64,000 nt of DNA from Chondrilla cf. caribensis (GCA_964020155.1 OZ026557.1:5171466-5235465); one strand, 5' to 3'. Shown: positions 14,986-33,353, counted from the stretch's first letter. The notes: generated from the letters alone by a model not told the origin. Program-made: numbers and translations.

Positions 14986-16027
14986 TGCAGAAAAGATTCA
15001 TTCCCTGGTTTTATTAACCTTGGCAATTCATAAAAGATCCAGTTCCCTCCAAATAACAAATATCTATGAACACAACTCATTGCAATCCAAAACTCCATAT
15101 CATGATTACAGCATTGACTACATGAGGGTAGGTGTACACAAAAGTTCCATTTGACAAACGTGTAGTGACTTAGTCTTGTGAAGCCAGACCCCCCTTTGGT
15201 GATCACACACCACAACCTAGGGATTAGTCCGCAGATAGCGATACGGTGTGGCCATGATACAAGACATGTAGGATGGTTCATTGACCAATAACTCTTCAAG
15301 AAACAGACATCACTAGCAGGCAATACAGTAGCTGACTATATGAAAATTTATGTGTGATCTATTGGGTCATTTAAATTAAGCGGTAATGAACTAGACCATC
15401 ACTTAAAGTCCCTGCAGTCTGGGGGTAATCAGTTGGTTGCATTGCACATTATACCCTATCAAGAAGCCTTGGGCAGGCTACTGGCTCAGTCACCAGCTGG
15501 TCTGGGTGAGGAGATGACCTAGGGAGACCTTTGCTACGCTTCACCAGAAAAGGCATGACTTCAATTCGGGTTAATGACATTCATAGAATGTGTAAACATG
15601 TTTGTTTACATCTAATTACCATGGTGACAGTCATATTCTTCCCGAAGGCAAAGGAGTGAGACCCTCCAATTAAGTGCACTAGCCTGAACTAGGGGCTTCT
15701 GTAAATTCATTTACTTAATAAAGGCTCCACTACGGCTCCAAGAACCCTACAAATTCCTTCAATTACAGCTCGGGTGTTATTTCTGTTAGTGAAGCCCCTC
15801 CTCTGACATGCAATCACAAGACTCAGTCTGTTGTCAATAACTATACTTAGCTAGTATGGTTGACAGGCTTTGATGGATTTGACACACAGCACACACACAC
15901 ATAATATAACAGGGAAAATTAAAATGAAGTTGAAGTGTCATACAGAAGACAGTTGTAGTACTTGAATTAAAATTAGTAACATAATTACAAATTTAGTTCA
16001 AACATTCATTATTAGTAAAGAAAGTGA

Positions 16028-16033
16028 TTTATT
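16028..16033 (-). terminator. poly(A) signal of FoxL2
   Basis: AATAAA on the minus strand, about 70 bp downstream of the stop codon. Confidence 0.55.
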
Positions 16034-16100
16034 CAAGTTAAAATGAGCTGCTGACAGTTATAAGCTGCTGACAATAAATATTTGATTTGGATAGCAAGTT

Positions 16101-17018
16101 TTAGTAAGCACACATGTTAAAACTCCTTTCTGCCTTGCAGTTCATTGCAGGGAGAGGTGATGATCCATATATAGTGGGTAGGGCGGGGCTGGGGCACTCC
16201 ATGGTGGTGGGGGAGATGGAGGAGTGGGGGGATGACAGTACAGTACTGCCGTAAGGCATAGGACCAATTTCAGCAGATTGCACAATTCTGCTCTCCAGAG
16301 GAACACATGCTGTGGACATCACAGGGGGCTCAAAACCGTATCTGCCAAAGACAGGAGTGTTAGCATACTGGATGGGGCTGGAGCATGTGTTTGAGCTCCA
16401 TGCATAAGATGGCTGACATGTTGGGAGGAGGTTTGGGGAGGACATGTAGAACCCGGGAGCTGAAGGCTGCGGGTAGCAGAGGGCGGGGTCTGTGTATGGC
16501 AAGTGAAGGGCTCGGGACATGATCGGAGAGCCACCAGGCTTGACTGGACGTTTCATTCTCTTTCGTCTCTTGAAATTTCCCTTCTCAAACATCTCTTCAC
16601 AGCTCTCATCCAAGGTCCAAAAGTTTCCTTTGCGATCTCCACCTTCTCTGGGTACTTTCTGGAAACACTCGTTCAAGGAGAGGTTGTGTCTTATTGAGTT
16701 CTGCCATCCCTTCTTGTTCTTGGCGTAGTAGGGAAATCTGTCCATGATGAACTGGTATATGCCGCTAAGAGTGAGCTTCTTGTCCGGAGTTTGCGATATA
16801 GCCATGGCAATCAACGCCACATACGAATAAGGCGGTTTAACGCTATCGTTTTTATCGCTATCACTCAGGGCAAGTTTCTCGAATACAGAGGGCTTCTTGT
16901 CTTCAGTTGTTTTCTCTGAATAGCTGCTTTCTGGACTGGAAGGACTTTCGCTTTGCCCATGCGAGTCGAATTCCGCGTCACTAACAGACAAGGAGCCGTT
17001 ACCTCCAGAGCTGTCCAT
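16101..17018 (-). CDS. forkhead transcription factor, FoxL2 type
   Basis: Intronless gene of about 305 residues. The first ATG in frame is at 17018 ([17 protein letters not shown]); the open frame continues upstream but without an ATG, and a TATTTAAT box at 17160-17167 would place transcription start near 17130, so the upstream extension is 5' UTR. The forkhead domain starts at [20 protein letters not shown], about residue 60. It includes [40 protein letters not shown] (recognition helix) and the wing [26 protein letters not shown]. That post-domain basic segment (FEKGN-[YF]-[RK]-RR-x-RMKRP) is characteristic of FoxL2. The rest is Ser/Pro-rich with no further known domain. FoxL2 acts in gonadal and early developmental programmes in bilaterians; its role here is not deducible. 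Confidence 0.85.
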   Translation of the reverse strand: MDSSGGNGSLSVSDAEFDSHGQSESPSSPESSYSEKTTEDKKPSVFEKLALSDSDKNDSVKPPYSYVALIAMAISQTPDKKLTLSGIYQFIMDRFPYYAKNKKGWQNSIRHNLSLNECFQKVPREGGDRKGNFWTLDESCEEMFEKGNFKRRKRMKRPVKPGGSPIMSRALHLPYTDPALCYPQPSAPGFYMSSPNLLPTCQPSYAWSSNTCSSPIQYANTPVFGRYGFEPPVMSTACVPLESRIVQSAEIGPMPYGSTVLSSPHSSISPTTMECPSPALPTIYGSSPLPAMNCKAERSFNMCAY

Positions 17019-17159
17019 CCTCGCAGTTTGCAGGACAGCTGTAGCGCGCCAAAAGAGTACGAACGGACCAAATGAGGAGTGCGGACCTACAGCAGTTCGC
17101 CCGTGCCGAGTCTGCGGTGATAACGAGCAGAATCTCTGCTTGGATGGCCTGGACAACCC

Positions 17160-17167
17160 ATTAAATA
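17160..17167 (-). promoter_or_regulatory. TATA-like box of FoxL2
   Basis: TATTTAAT on the minus strand, about 142 bp upstream of the first ATG. This is consistent with a short 5' UTR and decides between the ATG at 17018 and a longer non-ATG open frame. Confidence 0.4.
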
Positions 17168-19074
17168 CCTCTGCAGCTGCCAGACGGACTGGAGGCTTCC
17201 TGTCCAGATAATTATATTCATAGGCGCGTTGGATGCACGTACACAGCCAGTTTAATTAATTTCGACTATATTATAATAAGTATATCTTATGCACGTGCAG
17301 TGGCTTCACTTTTTTCTCCTTCCTAACTATCTTATCAGTACTAATGGGCCTTGTGGAACATAAGGATACAAGATTGAGGGCTGGGACACTGATATTGTTA
17401 GGCAATTACTATGGCAACTACCCACTAGTGTAGTGGGACATTACGACTGACATATGCCAATGACGACGACCATATGACGTACTAACATTACTCTTATCCT
17501 GAGCAACACGAGGACGGTCCTTCTTGAATAAAGATTTGATGAGTCTTTTAGAGTCAGAAACTTGTGTGCCTAGCTGGATAAGCATTAGGTGGGCCATATC
17601 AGTGAATACCTTCAACTGTAGCAGTGTCCATTCAGGGCCAGTGGCTTATTGCCAAAGATAGGCTACACTGGTTGAAACAAGGTGCACACTCCCACATGTG
17701 GTGGGAGTGTGCATTCAGTTTTAAGGTCTGTGGAAAAATGTAACTCTGGCTGGTTGACCCCACACATACACTGATCTTCAATATCAATGATATCGGGGCT
17801 AACCACACACAGCTGTGATATGCTGGGATGTCAAGATGACTACAACTTCACTTGCTGATATAGCATAGTTGAGAGGTTTCCATGAAAATGGGCTACCAAC
17901 ACAGGTCAATCAATACAGGCACACAACCCAGGGAGGATTCACAAGTAGCTCGAGGACACACCCCTCTGTATGGGCACACACCCTCCTGATGTGGATATGT
18001 TCTCAGCTATAAACAATACACAAACATGGCTCGTGATCCAATACACACACCCAGAATTAGGACAGAGAAGGCAACCAACAATGATCTGGAGTTCTGCCGC
18101 ATTGCCATTAACAACAGAGCTCCAGTGGTCAGGTCTTCCTTCTGTACAGACAGACAGACACAGATGCCCAACTGGTGCCCTAGGGAGGACACACCCACAA
18201 CACAGCCTCCTTATTAAGCTGTCCGCACCGGTTGTACACCCACACCTGTTACTAGAAGCGGTTAGACCTTCCTGTACAGTTGGTGTTGCCACACCTGGTC
18301 CCTCCCACTGCACTCGCATTAGGCACCTCAGGATCAGGCAACAACAAACAGAAACCTTGCAATCATGCAGTTAATGAAGACCAATACCACAGGCTTCCCG
18401 GGGACATTCATGCAATAAGGATATCACGTATCACATGATGCCTGCAACTGTCAATGAAGAGTAACGTGTCACATCACACAAGCTGGAGATGACAATGCTT
18501 GCCTCCCAACCTTCAGTCTTTGGAGTTCATGAAGCTTCACCCTCTACTCTCTATACACACATTAAACTCAATACCAAGGGACACACCTACTCCAGCTCAT
18601 CCCAGGACTGACTACCACCCTCAGTGACCACCATGGTCAATCAATTACAACACTATCTGATTGCAGTCTTTCCCTTAGATCTTATCTAAATGGACCCGAG
18701 GTGCATCTTTATGTTGCTAAAAGCATTGTCATGTGACACACACATGACTCCCCATGACCTCATTAACTGGCACACACAGTCAGCTAATTACTATCTTAAC
18801 AGTGTTTTCATGTAGGAATAGGGAAGCCTGGTTGTGTAAGTGACATTTTCAACACTACATCCCACTCAATAGTGGCGATTGTAGGACAGGCTCCCACAGG
18901 CAACAGTAAATTGACCATAGTAATACTTGACCCATCAAAAGATAGATACAATATTGATGAAAGCTCCAGAGCTGTCCACCCAGTAGAAGTCACCAAACAT
19001 ATCACTTCAAATATACATATAAAATGCATGTACAACCACACTTATAATGCATTTCACATCAAACTCAAACACAC

Positions 19075-19130
<56 letters not shown>

Positions 19131-19139
19131 CACACATAC

Positions 19140-19174
<35 letters not shown>

Positions 19175-19436
19175 CACAGGTGGTGCAGATTACACTGGGG
19201 TCCACTCACAATGGCTTCCCATTAGACTATCTGGGGCAGCGGGTAGGATTCAGTGTTTACATCATGATTCCCTTTTAAGGCAAGAGCCAGTTGGGTACGA
19301 GAGCTCCAAAAAAGGCCAACCTCATCAATAAAGAGTCACCTGATGGCCGAATCACAAGTAATGCGAAGAGCTACACAAGCCATTTTGTGATCACGTGATC
19401 GCCATCTGCTATTGGCGGGAAGACCATTCAATACGT
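17168..19436. other. gene-poor region upstream of FoxL2 and SMC4
   Basis: No ORF resembles a known protein and none shows a convincing splice pattern. It includes a (CA)n tract at 19078-19172. The sequence is otherwise unique. It separates the divergent FoxL2 and SMC4 promoters and may hold FoxL2 cis-regulatory elements, which is an inference from position only. Confidence 0.55.
19078..19172. repeat. (CA)n microsatellite
   Basis: CA tract interrupted once by ATGCACACATACAAAA. Confidence 0.9.
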
Positions 19437-22400
19437 ATGTCCCAAGAAATGTCAACGGAACAGATGGTCCTGGGGGAGGCTCCTCGTCTCATGATATCAA
19501 AGGTCGTTTGTGAAAACTTCAAATCATATGCTGGAACGAAAGTGCTTGGTCCATTTCATAAGGTAGAATACAGTTAACATTAAACATCATGTTTTCGTTC
19601 ATAACCGTCCATTCATCCTTATAGTGTTTCTCATCCGTGGTTGGTCCTAACGGAAGCGGAAAGTCCAACATGATCGATGCCATGCTGTTTGTCTTTGGCT
19701 ATCGCGCTGCCAAAATTCGTTCGAAGAAGGTTTCCGTTCTAATTCATAAGTCCGATCAACACAGAGACTTTCGGCACTGCTCTGTCAGTGTGCACTTCCA
19801 AAAGATTCTTGATTTGGTGGGTTCGTATTGTGTTAGATCCGTGCACTGTCCCGTCAAATTGACTCAATACCATGACCACTTTGGTGTACTTGGTGTGTAT
19901 GTTCTGAGCACACATTGTCACAAGTATTCAGTATTATTTGGTGCAGTCACCATCTCGAACTCTAAATTCTCATTCAACTCAGCCCGACTCGGACCAGTTC
20001 AGTGTTGTCCCAGATAGTGAGTTTGTGGTCTCTCGCACAGCCTATGCTGACAATTCGTCAATTTATCAGCTGAATGGCAAGAGAATGCAGTTTAAAGAAA
20101 TTGCTGCTTTACTGAGAGAGTCTGGAATCGACCTTGATCATAACAGATTCCTGATCCTCCAGGTACACTCCCAGTTGACGGTGTATCATGTACACAGCTA
20201 TTACTGAACCCACAAGTGTACTGGAGGTCTAGTGTGTGTGGTTCTTTGTGGAATATTGCACTTTGAGTGCTTGTTGTGTAGGGGGAAGTGGAGCAGATTG
20301 CTATGATGAAGCCAAGAGGTCAAAATGAAGGAGATGACGGAATGCTTGAGTTTCTTGAAGATGTGATTGGCTCTAGTCGACTCAAAGCTCCTATTGAGGA
20401 ATTGGGGAAGAAGGTTGACTTGCTGAACGATGCTAGAGGAGATAAGGTGTGTGGGTGTAGGTGCGTTAGGTTCTAAATATTGTGTATAGCAGTTTCCATC
20501 AGTTGGTCCCTCTTCCAAGGTCAATAGAGTGAAGGCAGTAGAGCATGAAAAGAATGATTTGGAAGCTGCCAAAACAGAAGCTGAGGAATACCTATCACTT
20601 CAGGCCGATATTGCTAAAAAGCAGTGTATTCTCTATCAGAAGTACATGTGAGTGCAATATTATACTGCCTACATCCTTTTCCTTTTCTGCGAATTATGCA
20701 TGTGTAATTTGATCATGGCTAATGGCTCTTCCCCTGATACTGGTGGTGCATGGTGCCATGTCTTGTGTGTAGCATGGAGTGTGGCAGGATTGAGAGACAG
20801 GCAGAATCCAAGAAAGATGAGTTACAGGAACAAATTGTGCCTTTGAAAGATCAACTCAAGCTTCTTAAAGGTTAGTAATCCACATGTGGGTGGGGATACA
20901 GGAGTGTAGACCACTCGTGTGTATAAGTGTATGCGGATAATGGTGTGTTACAGGTATGAATGTGGTTGTGGTGTGCATCCTATAGAAGAGGCCAAAGAGA
21001 GAGAAAAGGACTTGAACAAGAGGATAAAGTGACTAAACTGCACGTGCACCTTGTAATGAGTTGCTTCATACTGTGTTCCTTGTGTTGGCAGGTTGCATGA
21101 GAAGCTTTTGGAGGAGATTGAGGGTTGTCGGGCTGCACTGACATCCTGTGAGCAGCGAGATGTCAGTGCCAGGCAGGTGAGATAGTGGGTAGATGGAGGG
21201 ATGGTGGGTGGAGAAGGGTGGTGGGATGGTGGGTGGTGATGGGTGGTGGGGTGATGGATGGTGATAGGTGGTGGGATGATGGATGGTGATAGGTGGTGGG
21301 ATGGTGGATGGTGATAGGTGGTGGGATGGTTGATGGTGATAGGTGGTGGGATGGTGGATGGTGATAGGTGGTGGGATGGTTGATGGTGATAGGTGGTGGG
21401 ATGGTGGGTGGAGATGGGTGGCGGGATGGTTGATGGTGATAGGTGGTGGGATGGTTGGTGGTGATAGGTGGTGGGATGGTGGATGGTGATAGGTGTGGGA
21501 TGATGGATGGTGATAGGTGGAGATGGGTGGCGGGATGGTTGATGGTGATAGGTGTGGGATGATGGATGGTGATAGGTGTGGGATGATGGATGGTGATAGG
21601 TGTTATTTTGGACCCTGTAGGAATTGAAGAATGCCAAAGCAAACCTCAAAAAAATTGAGAAGACTTTGGAAAAAGAGAAAGAGAAAGTACATGCGTTTGG
21701 TGCATCTATGTCCTTGTTTCTACTGTACACTTCATGCTCTATTTTGCAGCTGAAAGGTCTTGAAGAGGCTCCAGATAAGTGCCAGAAGGATATTGAAGAA
21801 GCAACAGATCAGATAGAAGTCCTTGAGGTATTTGATATGGTATGTACCATGCCTTGTATATGCCATCAGCGTAATACATTGTCCACAGTCACGTAAGGAA
21901 ATCGAAGAAAAGAAACTGTCTGAAGTGTTATCTAGTAAGGTTTAGGTGCTGATCAGTGAGGTATAGTCGGTAATCACTTCTTGTGTGCTCGGTGGCAGGT
22001 TTAAGGACAGCAACACAAGGTCTGCAAGAGGAGAAGGAAGGCTATGAGCTGGAGCTTATCTCACTCAATCAGAGGGTCAACGAAGCTAAGGCAAAGGTTT
22101 GTCGTTGCTTTGAGTGAGTGTCTGTACATGTGCATACATGATGTGCATACATGATGTGCATACATGATGTGCATACATGATGTGCATACATGATGTGCAT
22201 ACATGATGTACATACATGATGTGCATACATGATGTGCATACATGATGTGCATACATGATGTGCATACATGATGTGGGTCAATGTAGGTGGATATGGCCCA
22301 AGCAGAGTTGGATCTTTTCAATGAAAGATCAAGTTTGCTTCAGAGCCAATTGGATGAGGCCAGAGAGAAGCTGACTAGAACCAAGGACCAGATGAAGGCC

Positions 22401-24803
22401 AGCAAAGAGTAATTTCTATCTGGGATATTATAAACTACTGTATGTATTTGTGATATTTGTGTTCTGTTGTCATTGGATAGGGGAGTCAGTCGACTCAAAA
22501 GGGACATTCCCTTGAGAAAGAAACAAGTAGCAGATAGTGAGGAAGAGCTGAAGTCCTTATCAACTGCTGAAGGTAAATTAACCCAACAAGTGAAGCATCT
22601 TCGGTCACAAGCAGAGGAAGGAAAGTTGTCTTTGGACGCCTTCAAGAGCAGGCACGTACATAAGACTCACTACAGTATTGACTCCTCCTGTTATATATGT
22701 GTATGCATAACTGTTTGCTGTGTGTACTCTCTAGAAGCAAGGTTTTACAAAGTTTGCTGCAACAGAGGGACAGTGGTGATCTCCCCGGGGTGTGTGGACG
22801 ACTTGGCGACTTGGGGACCATAGATCAACGCTATGACGTAGCCATCAGCACAGCATGTGGTGCTTTGGACCACATTGTTGTGGATACCATGGAAACAGCT
22901 GTTAAGTGTGTGTCCTACTTGAAGCATAATGGATTGGGATCTGCCACTTTCATTGGATTAGACAAAGTGGACCACCTGCGTGGGGTTGCTGGCAAAGGAG
23001 TGCAAGTGTATGTTTATACTTTGAAGGGCATCTTCCATTTAGCTCAATTATTGATATAGTGCATGTGGTTGGTTGTGTTCTCTCAGTTCTGAAGATGTTC
23101 CTAGACTATATGATTTGGTCAAGCCAAAGGATGATAAGTACAGACCAGCATTCTACTTTGCCCTGAGAAACACGCTGGTTGCTAGTGACCTCGAGCAAGC
23201 CACCAGAATAGGCATGAAAGTAGGAATGTGCAAACCTGGCATCTTACTGGCACATCCTCTCACCACCAACCCTCTTCTCAACAGGGTAGAATCCGACACA
23301 GAGTAGTGACCCTGAGTGGACAACTGATAGATTCTTCTGGAACAATGAGTGGTGGTGGAAATAGGGTCTCCAAGGGTCGCATGTCCTCCAAGACGTCCTC
23401 TGATGTCTCTCCTCAACAAGTGGAGGAAGTCAAAAAGAGACTTCAAGACAACGAAAGAGCTCTAACTGTATGTGAGGTAACATAATGCTGATGAGTACCT
23501 GCCATATCATCTGGTGTGCTCTCCATAGGATTGCTGTGAGCGTAGAACATTGACTGAAGATAGGTTGAATCAACTCAAAAGAGATGTTTCAGAAATGGAA
23601 AAAGAGCTGAGGAAGTATGAAGTCGATGCCCAAGTTAGTTTGACTTGCAACTACTGCACTCTGGTGTTCATTGTTGTCACCTGTTCCCCGTGTGATAGTT
23701 GCTAGTGGATCAGGAGGAGGCTATCAGGAACAGAATAGTTGAACTGCAGGACCAGATTAGTCATGTGCAGGTGGATACCACGGCTCTGAGGGGGCTGAGA
23801 ATTGGGCTGGAGAAATGTCAAGCAGAATACGACCAAGCATCCAGTGAAGCTAGTGTTGTCAAAGGGAAGGTCCAGAGGTGAATGCAATGGTCGTGCGGTA
23901 TGGGAGTGATGTTGGTAATGTATGTGTGTGTGGCATAGAGTCCATGAGAAGATAATGGAGGTTGGAGGTTCAAAAGTGCAGAGTCAGCAAAATAAAGTTG
24001 ATGGGATCACTGAAGAAATGGATGCCTTACAAAAACGTATCACCAAAGCTAACGTCACCTGTAAGACATCCCAAAGGTGACTAACTGAGTGCACACATAC
24101 TTTACAGAAGCCCTGTCAGGGTACTGTTGTGTGTATTGTAGAAATGCTAAGAAGTGTAGAGACAAGGTAGCCTCACAGGAGAAGGAAGTGGATGGAACTC
24201 AGCAGAATATTGAGCATCTGCGCCAAGAGTTGAAGAATCTTGAAGACCAGGCGTTGCAGTTACTAGAGAAGCATAAACAATTAGTTGTATGTTTTGTTTT
24301 TGTCTGTCTACATACACACTTCAAGGCACTGTTTATATCTTTGGACAAAGACACTAATCGTAGATGAACAGCTGTAGCCAATGATGATAATATATTATAT
24401 ACAGTAAAACCTCATTAAGACAAACACTCTTAAGACAAATTTCTGCTTAAGACAAACTAATTTCTGACCATCATTTGGTTTGCTGTAGTAGTGTACATAT
24501 AGTAAGCCAATCCTGATAAGAAGAACATCTGATAACAAGAACTAGTTTTGTGGGTCCCTTGTAGTTTGTCTGAAGAGTTTCCACTGTGTGTATGTTTTAC
24601 TTGTGTAGCTTGTTATGTATTCCATCTGTAGAATAAGGCAAAGGAAGATGAAAGTGTCCTTAACAGTGAGAAGTCTGAAGTTGAGAAATGCAACGACAAT
24701 GAAGTGCATATTGAGAGTAAAATGATGGACCTGTGCCACGAACAAGATAGGTACATAGCAAAGATCAAAGAGAACCAGCAAAAGATCAAGCACTTTGAGG
24801 GAC

Positions 24804-24878
<75 letters not shown>

Positions 24879-24887
24879 TGTGTGTGT

Positions 24888-24969
<82 letters not shown>

Positions 24970-26747
24970 CTGTGATCCAGTGGTATTGTGAGGTAGTCTC
25001 GACTCAGTGGTGTGATCCGGGTCTATAGTGAACCAATACTGGAGTGTATGCCGGCCCATTGTACATACATATGACTATTTTTGTGTACCTCCACAATGTC
25101 ATGTTCTGTTGTGTTCTCCAAGATTGCCAAGCTCAACCTGGGAGAGGCCCGTCCTCAACCTGATGAAGAGGAGCTTAAGACTGTAGACACAAAGAACAAA
25201 GAAGTATGTTATTGACTGATTCTCACAGACCATGTGTTGACCTGAGGGTATTCTCATTGGGGAGTGGTTGGTAAGGTAACCTTATGAGCTTACTCTGGTT
25301 TACCAGTATGAGATCACCATACTTGAGGAGAGGCTGAAGCAGATGACCCCAAACATGGCTGCTATTGAAGAGTACAGGAGAAAGGAGGAAGTGTATCTAC
25401 AAAGATTGGGGGAATTGAATGCCCTGACTGCAGAACGAGATGCCACAAGGAAAGACTTTGATGACCTACGCAAACAGAGATTGGATGAATTCATGGCTGG
25501 ATTTGGGGTCATCACCAGCAAGCTCAAGGAAATGTATCAGGTTTTTCTAGGTTGTGGTGTATCAGTTGTTTTTCTGCTGTTCTGTACTGTGTGTGAGAAG
25601 TGCATGATTCCCAGTAGATGTTTGTAGGAAGTTAGACCACTGTAAAATTAGGTGATACAGGTTACATGGTCCAATGCTGTCATTATTGATTTCCTTGTCT
25701 ATTCCACAGATGATAACACTTGGTGGCGATGCTGAATTGGAATTGGTTGATAGTCTTGACCCTTTTTCAGAAGGAATTGTGTTCAGGTTTGATTTGTGCT
25801 CCTCAGTGTTTTGCATCTAATGCCCAGTAGTGTGTGTGTGCCAGCCATCCTCCAAACCTCCTACTGTGTGTCTGTGTAAGTAATAGGAACACATGATGAC
25901 CCTTGTAATGTCCATTAGGAAGCCACTTGAGGACCACTTCCTCTACATGAAAGGTTTGAATGGAGGCGGGCTCAGTGGAATGTGAAGAACTCGTTGAATA
26001 TGATATTGTACAATAGGTGTCCCATGTAGAATGTCCCTATCCACACTCACTGACCAGCTGTTATAACTACCTCTTGGTATAGCTCTAGTGTATGTACTGT
26101 GTGCCACAGAATGTGTGGAATCTGTTAGTACCAACATTCTTCTTTGCCTCTATGCAATGTGTTTATTGTTTTATTTGATGTTTGTTTTCATTACAATCCA
26201 GTCCTCTAAGTAACTTGATATAAATTGAGTTATTAGGTGTGTGTGTGTGTGTGTATCATTTCAGTGTTAGACCTCCAAAGAAAAGCTGGAAGAATATATC
26301 CAATCTCTCTGGAGGAGAGAAGACTCTTAGTTCACTAGCTTTGGTATGTGTGTCATTCTTTTCCCGTTACATAGTGCAAGTGATGGGAGCACTCCATTGT
26401 TCTGTGTGTATAGGTGTTTGCTCTCCACCACTACAAACCCTCGCCCCTGTATGTTATAGGTGTTTGCTCTCCACCACTACAAACCCTCGCCCCTGTATGT
26501 TATGGACGAGATTGACGCTGCCCTGGACTACAGAAACGTATCTATCATTGCTCACTATATCAAGGTTCTGCCATATCATGTTACTATCTGTTTATGCAAT
26601 TAGCCACCACTGCACACACGGTGCTAATGGTGTCTGCTTGTGTCCTATTTGTTTACAATGTAATGTTACATGCAAGTCAGTACTTTGGTTAATGATTTTA
26701 TGGCAAATTTTGACTTGAGTTACTATTACAATATATTGCATGCAAAT

Positions 26748-26817
<70 letters not shown>

Positions 26818-27055
26818 TGTGTGTGTGTGTGTGTGGTGATAAATTATTGACTTTGTACTCCCACAGGAAAGAACAAAGAATGCCCAGTTCATCATCATTA
26901 GTCTCAGAAACAACATGTTTGAACTGGCAGACCATCTGGTAGGAATATACAAGACTCATGACTCTACCAAGGTGGTTGTCATCAACCCTCAGAAGCTCTC
27001 TCCTGGTGCTCCGTTGAAAGAAAGAAATAGTGCATCAGAACTAGAACAGCATTGA
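19437..27055 (+). CDS. SMC4: condensin subunit SMC4
   Basis: Structural maintenance of chromosomes ATPase of condensin, which compacts mitotic chromosomes. About 25 short exons. First ATG at 19437 ([20 protein letters not shown]), then [20 protein letters not shown]; stop TGA at 27053-27055. The N-terminal head has Walker [21 protein letters not shown] and the R-loop region [18 protein letters not shown]. Next come [12 protein letters not shown] and [19 protein letters not shown]. Long coiled-coil exons flank the hinge ([55 protein letters not shown] after the hinge). The C-terminal head has signature [18 protein letters not shown], Walker [18 protein letters not shown], then [37 protein letters not shown] and the [13 protein letters not shown] tail identify SMC4 rather than SMC2/1/3. 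Introns host several repeats and a MITE. The Walker B exon carries a 46-bp tandem duplication at its 5' edge. Confidence 0.93.
21186..21603. repeat. ~24-bp minisatellite in SMC4 intron
   Basis: GGTGGTGGGATGGT and GGATGGTGATA alternate to form a G-rich, C-poor array of about 18 units. Minus-strand frames through it encode spurious Pro/His/Ser-rich peptides. Confidence 0.85.
22123..22275. repeat. 13-bp minisatellite in SMC4 intron
   Basis: About 11 near-perfect copies of GTGCATACATGAT, one with GTACATACATGAT. Confidence 0.9.
24402..24586. mobile_element. MITE-like element, pogo/Tigger-type termini
   Basis: About 185 bp in an SMC4 intron. It begins CAGTAAAACCTCATTAAGAC and ends GTCTGAAGAGTTTCCACTG; the last bases reverse-complement to CAGTGGAAACTC. 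A TA precedes the 5' end; the 3' flank reads TG rather than TA, so the duplication may be degraded. Internal AAGACAAA motifs repeat. The ends resemble those of the element at 2826-3022, but the interior differs. Confidence 0.65.
24807..24966. repeat. (GT)n microsatellite starting at a splice donor
   Basis: 160 bases of GT with two TATGTG interruptions, beginning immediately after exon sequence GAGGGACAG in SMC4. Confidence 0.9.
26414..26505 (+). repeat. 46-bp tandem duplication at SMC4 Walker B exon
   Basis: Positions 26414-26459 and 26460-26505 are the same 46 bases except near the end (TGTTATAG versus TGTTATGG). Each begins GTGTTTGCTCTCCACCACTA. The second copy is coding ([19 protein letters not shown]); the first copy ends in AG, giving an acceptor exactly before the second copy. 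Confidence 0.85.
26750..26835. repeat. (GT)n microsatellite in last SMC4 introns
   Basis: Near-pure GT tract with one GGTGTG interruption, upstream of the exon encoding [16 protein letters not shown]. Confidence 0.9.
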
Positions 27056-27312
27056 CACAAGCGCATTTTCCACTTTGATTTGATATGTTATTGGTGTCGA
27101 GAGGCTATCTTTCCCAATAGCAAGCGATCTTGTTTGCGGTTAACTACGTATTCCCATACACATATCAGGGGCTTCCGTCGCCATGGGATGCGATTGGAAT
27201 GTGTGCACTTTGTATGTATCGAAATAGTCTGTAGCGTGTTAACACTCCGCGGTCTCCACTCTCAGCCACTAGTCAGTGGAGGAAATATACGTCCAGGTTA
27301 GGAGAGATAGAG

Positions 27313-32350
<5,038 letters not shown>

Positions 32351-32636
32351 ATTAACCATACTCTTATTATCTTGAGAATGTCAATGTGCATGTCTTTTGT
32401 GTTAATCGATTTCTTCAAAAATTACATTTTAACGATTATTGATCTTGCATTGTATAACCCCAAAAATGAGATGTGCGTGGGAACCCAATTATTAGTCACA
32501 TTTGTCCACAGAAGGATTCCATGCAACAGTTACAACATACATAGTGTGTACATTCAAATGTTTTCATTTGAGCACACAACACAACATAGTTCAGTCATTA
32601 GCTAAGTCCTGGTACCAATCAGCAACTGATAACTCT

Positions 32637-32642
32637 AATAAA
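32637..32642 (+). terminator. poly(A) signal of RERE-like gene
   Basis: AATAAA about 290 bp past the stop and 30 bp before the stop codon of the converging MYBBP1A gene, so the two 3' UTRs probably overlap. Confidence 0.55.
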
Positions 32643-32670
32643 AGTTAAGTAGTTCACGGAATAACTTTGA

Positions 32671-33353
32671 TCATTTCTTCTTCTTGGACTTTGGAGGTCC
32701 TTGACTGAATACAAATCATCATGTGATCATGTGACAGCCGTGTGATTCATTTATATAGTATTACAATGCTCACCAGCTGTCCAGTGTCAGTGACATTTGA
32801 TTACAAGCAGAGACCAAACCTTTGTCTTTCTGGATGCTGGGCAACAACAGAAGATCTGACAAAATATACCCAATGTCCCAATGAGTATCAGAAATCTAGT
32901 GCAACAGAAAAGTACCAGTTAACATGGGGTCACTGGGTCAGAATGCCAATCTCACCATTGCGGCATCCAAAAGAGAGGCAAAAAGGAGCATCATTTCTTT
33001 AAGGAGTTTACGTTGTGCCTTATTGGCTGCTCTCTCAGAGGTTATCAAGGCAGACAGCTGTGTACAAAGGCAATATAGACTTGGCTAGATGTATGTTCGG
33101 TTATTGCACACATAATATACCAGCAAACCTATGTCCAGGTACATGGGATAATGCATACACATACACAAGCCTGTGACAATCATTACTGATTAAGTACTTT
33201 TTTAAATTCATCCAAAATTTGATATAAACTGTAATTGATCTCATCTGTACAATCCCTATTCATCTGACCTCGTAGCAAGGAATTGAGCAGCTGATAACAT
33301 TGAGTCTGTTCAAGACAACGAAACAGAGCAATCACTTGGGGTTAACAGATCAT

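Larger units (their letters stand above)
13987..16100. other. gene-poor region between CDKAL1 and FoxL2
   Basis: No recognisable coding sequence on either strand. It contains two dinucleotide arrays (14385-14465 and 14721-14985). The remainder is unique, moderately AT-rich sequence. TTTATT at 16028-16033 (AATAAA on the minus strand) is about 70 bp past the FoxL2 stop and is its likely poly(A) signal. Regulatory content near a developmental gene is possible but not shown by sequence alone. Confidence 0.6.

Noticed and set aside
14602..15323. His/Thr- and Cys/Val-rich ORFs around GT/CA tracts (also at 607, 2075, 24613, 28539, 33975, 44169).
   Set aside because: Dinucleotide repeats have no stops in several frames; these are translation artefacts.
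17019..17156. N-terminal extension of FoxL2 ([14 protein letters not shown]...).
   Set aside because: It begins at a TTG, has no ATG, and lies immediately downstream of a TATA-like box; it is most likely 5' UTR.
17939..18374. ORFs of 126 and 134 residues on opposite strands.
   Set aside because: No recognisable domain, biased composition or splice context; overlap on both strands suggests chance open frames.
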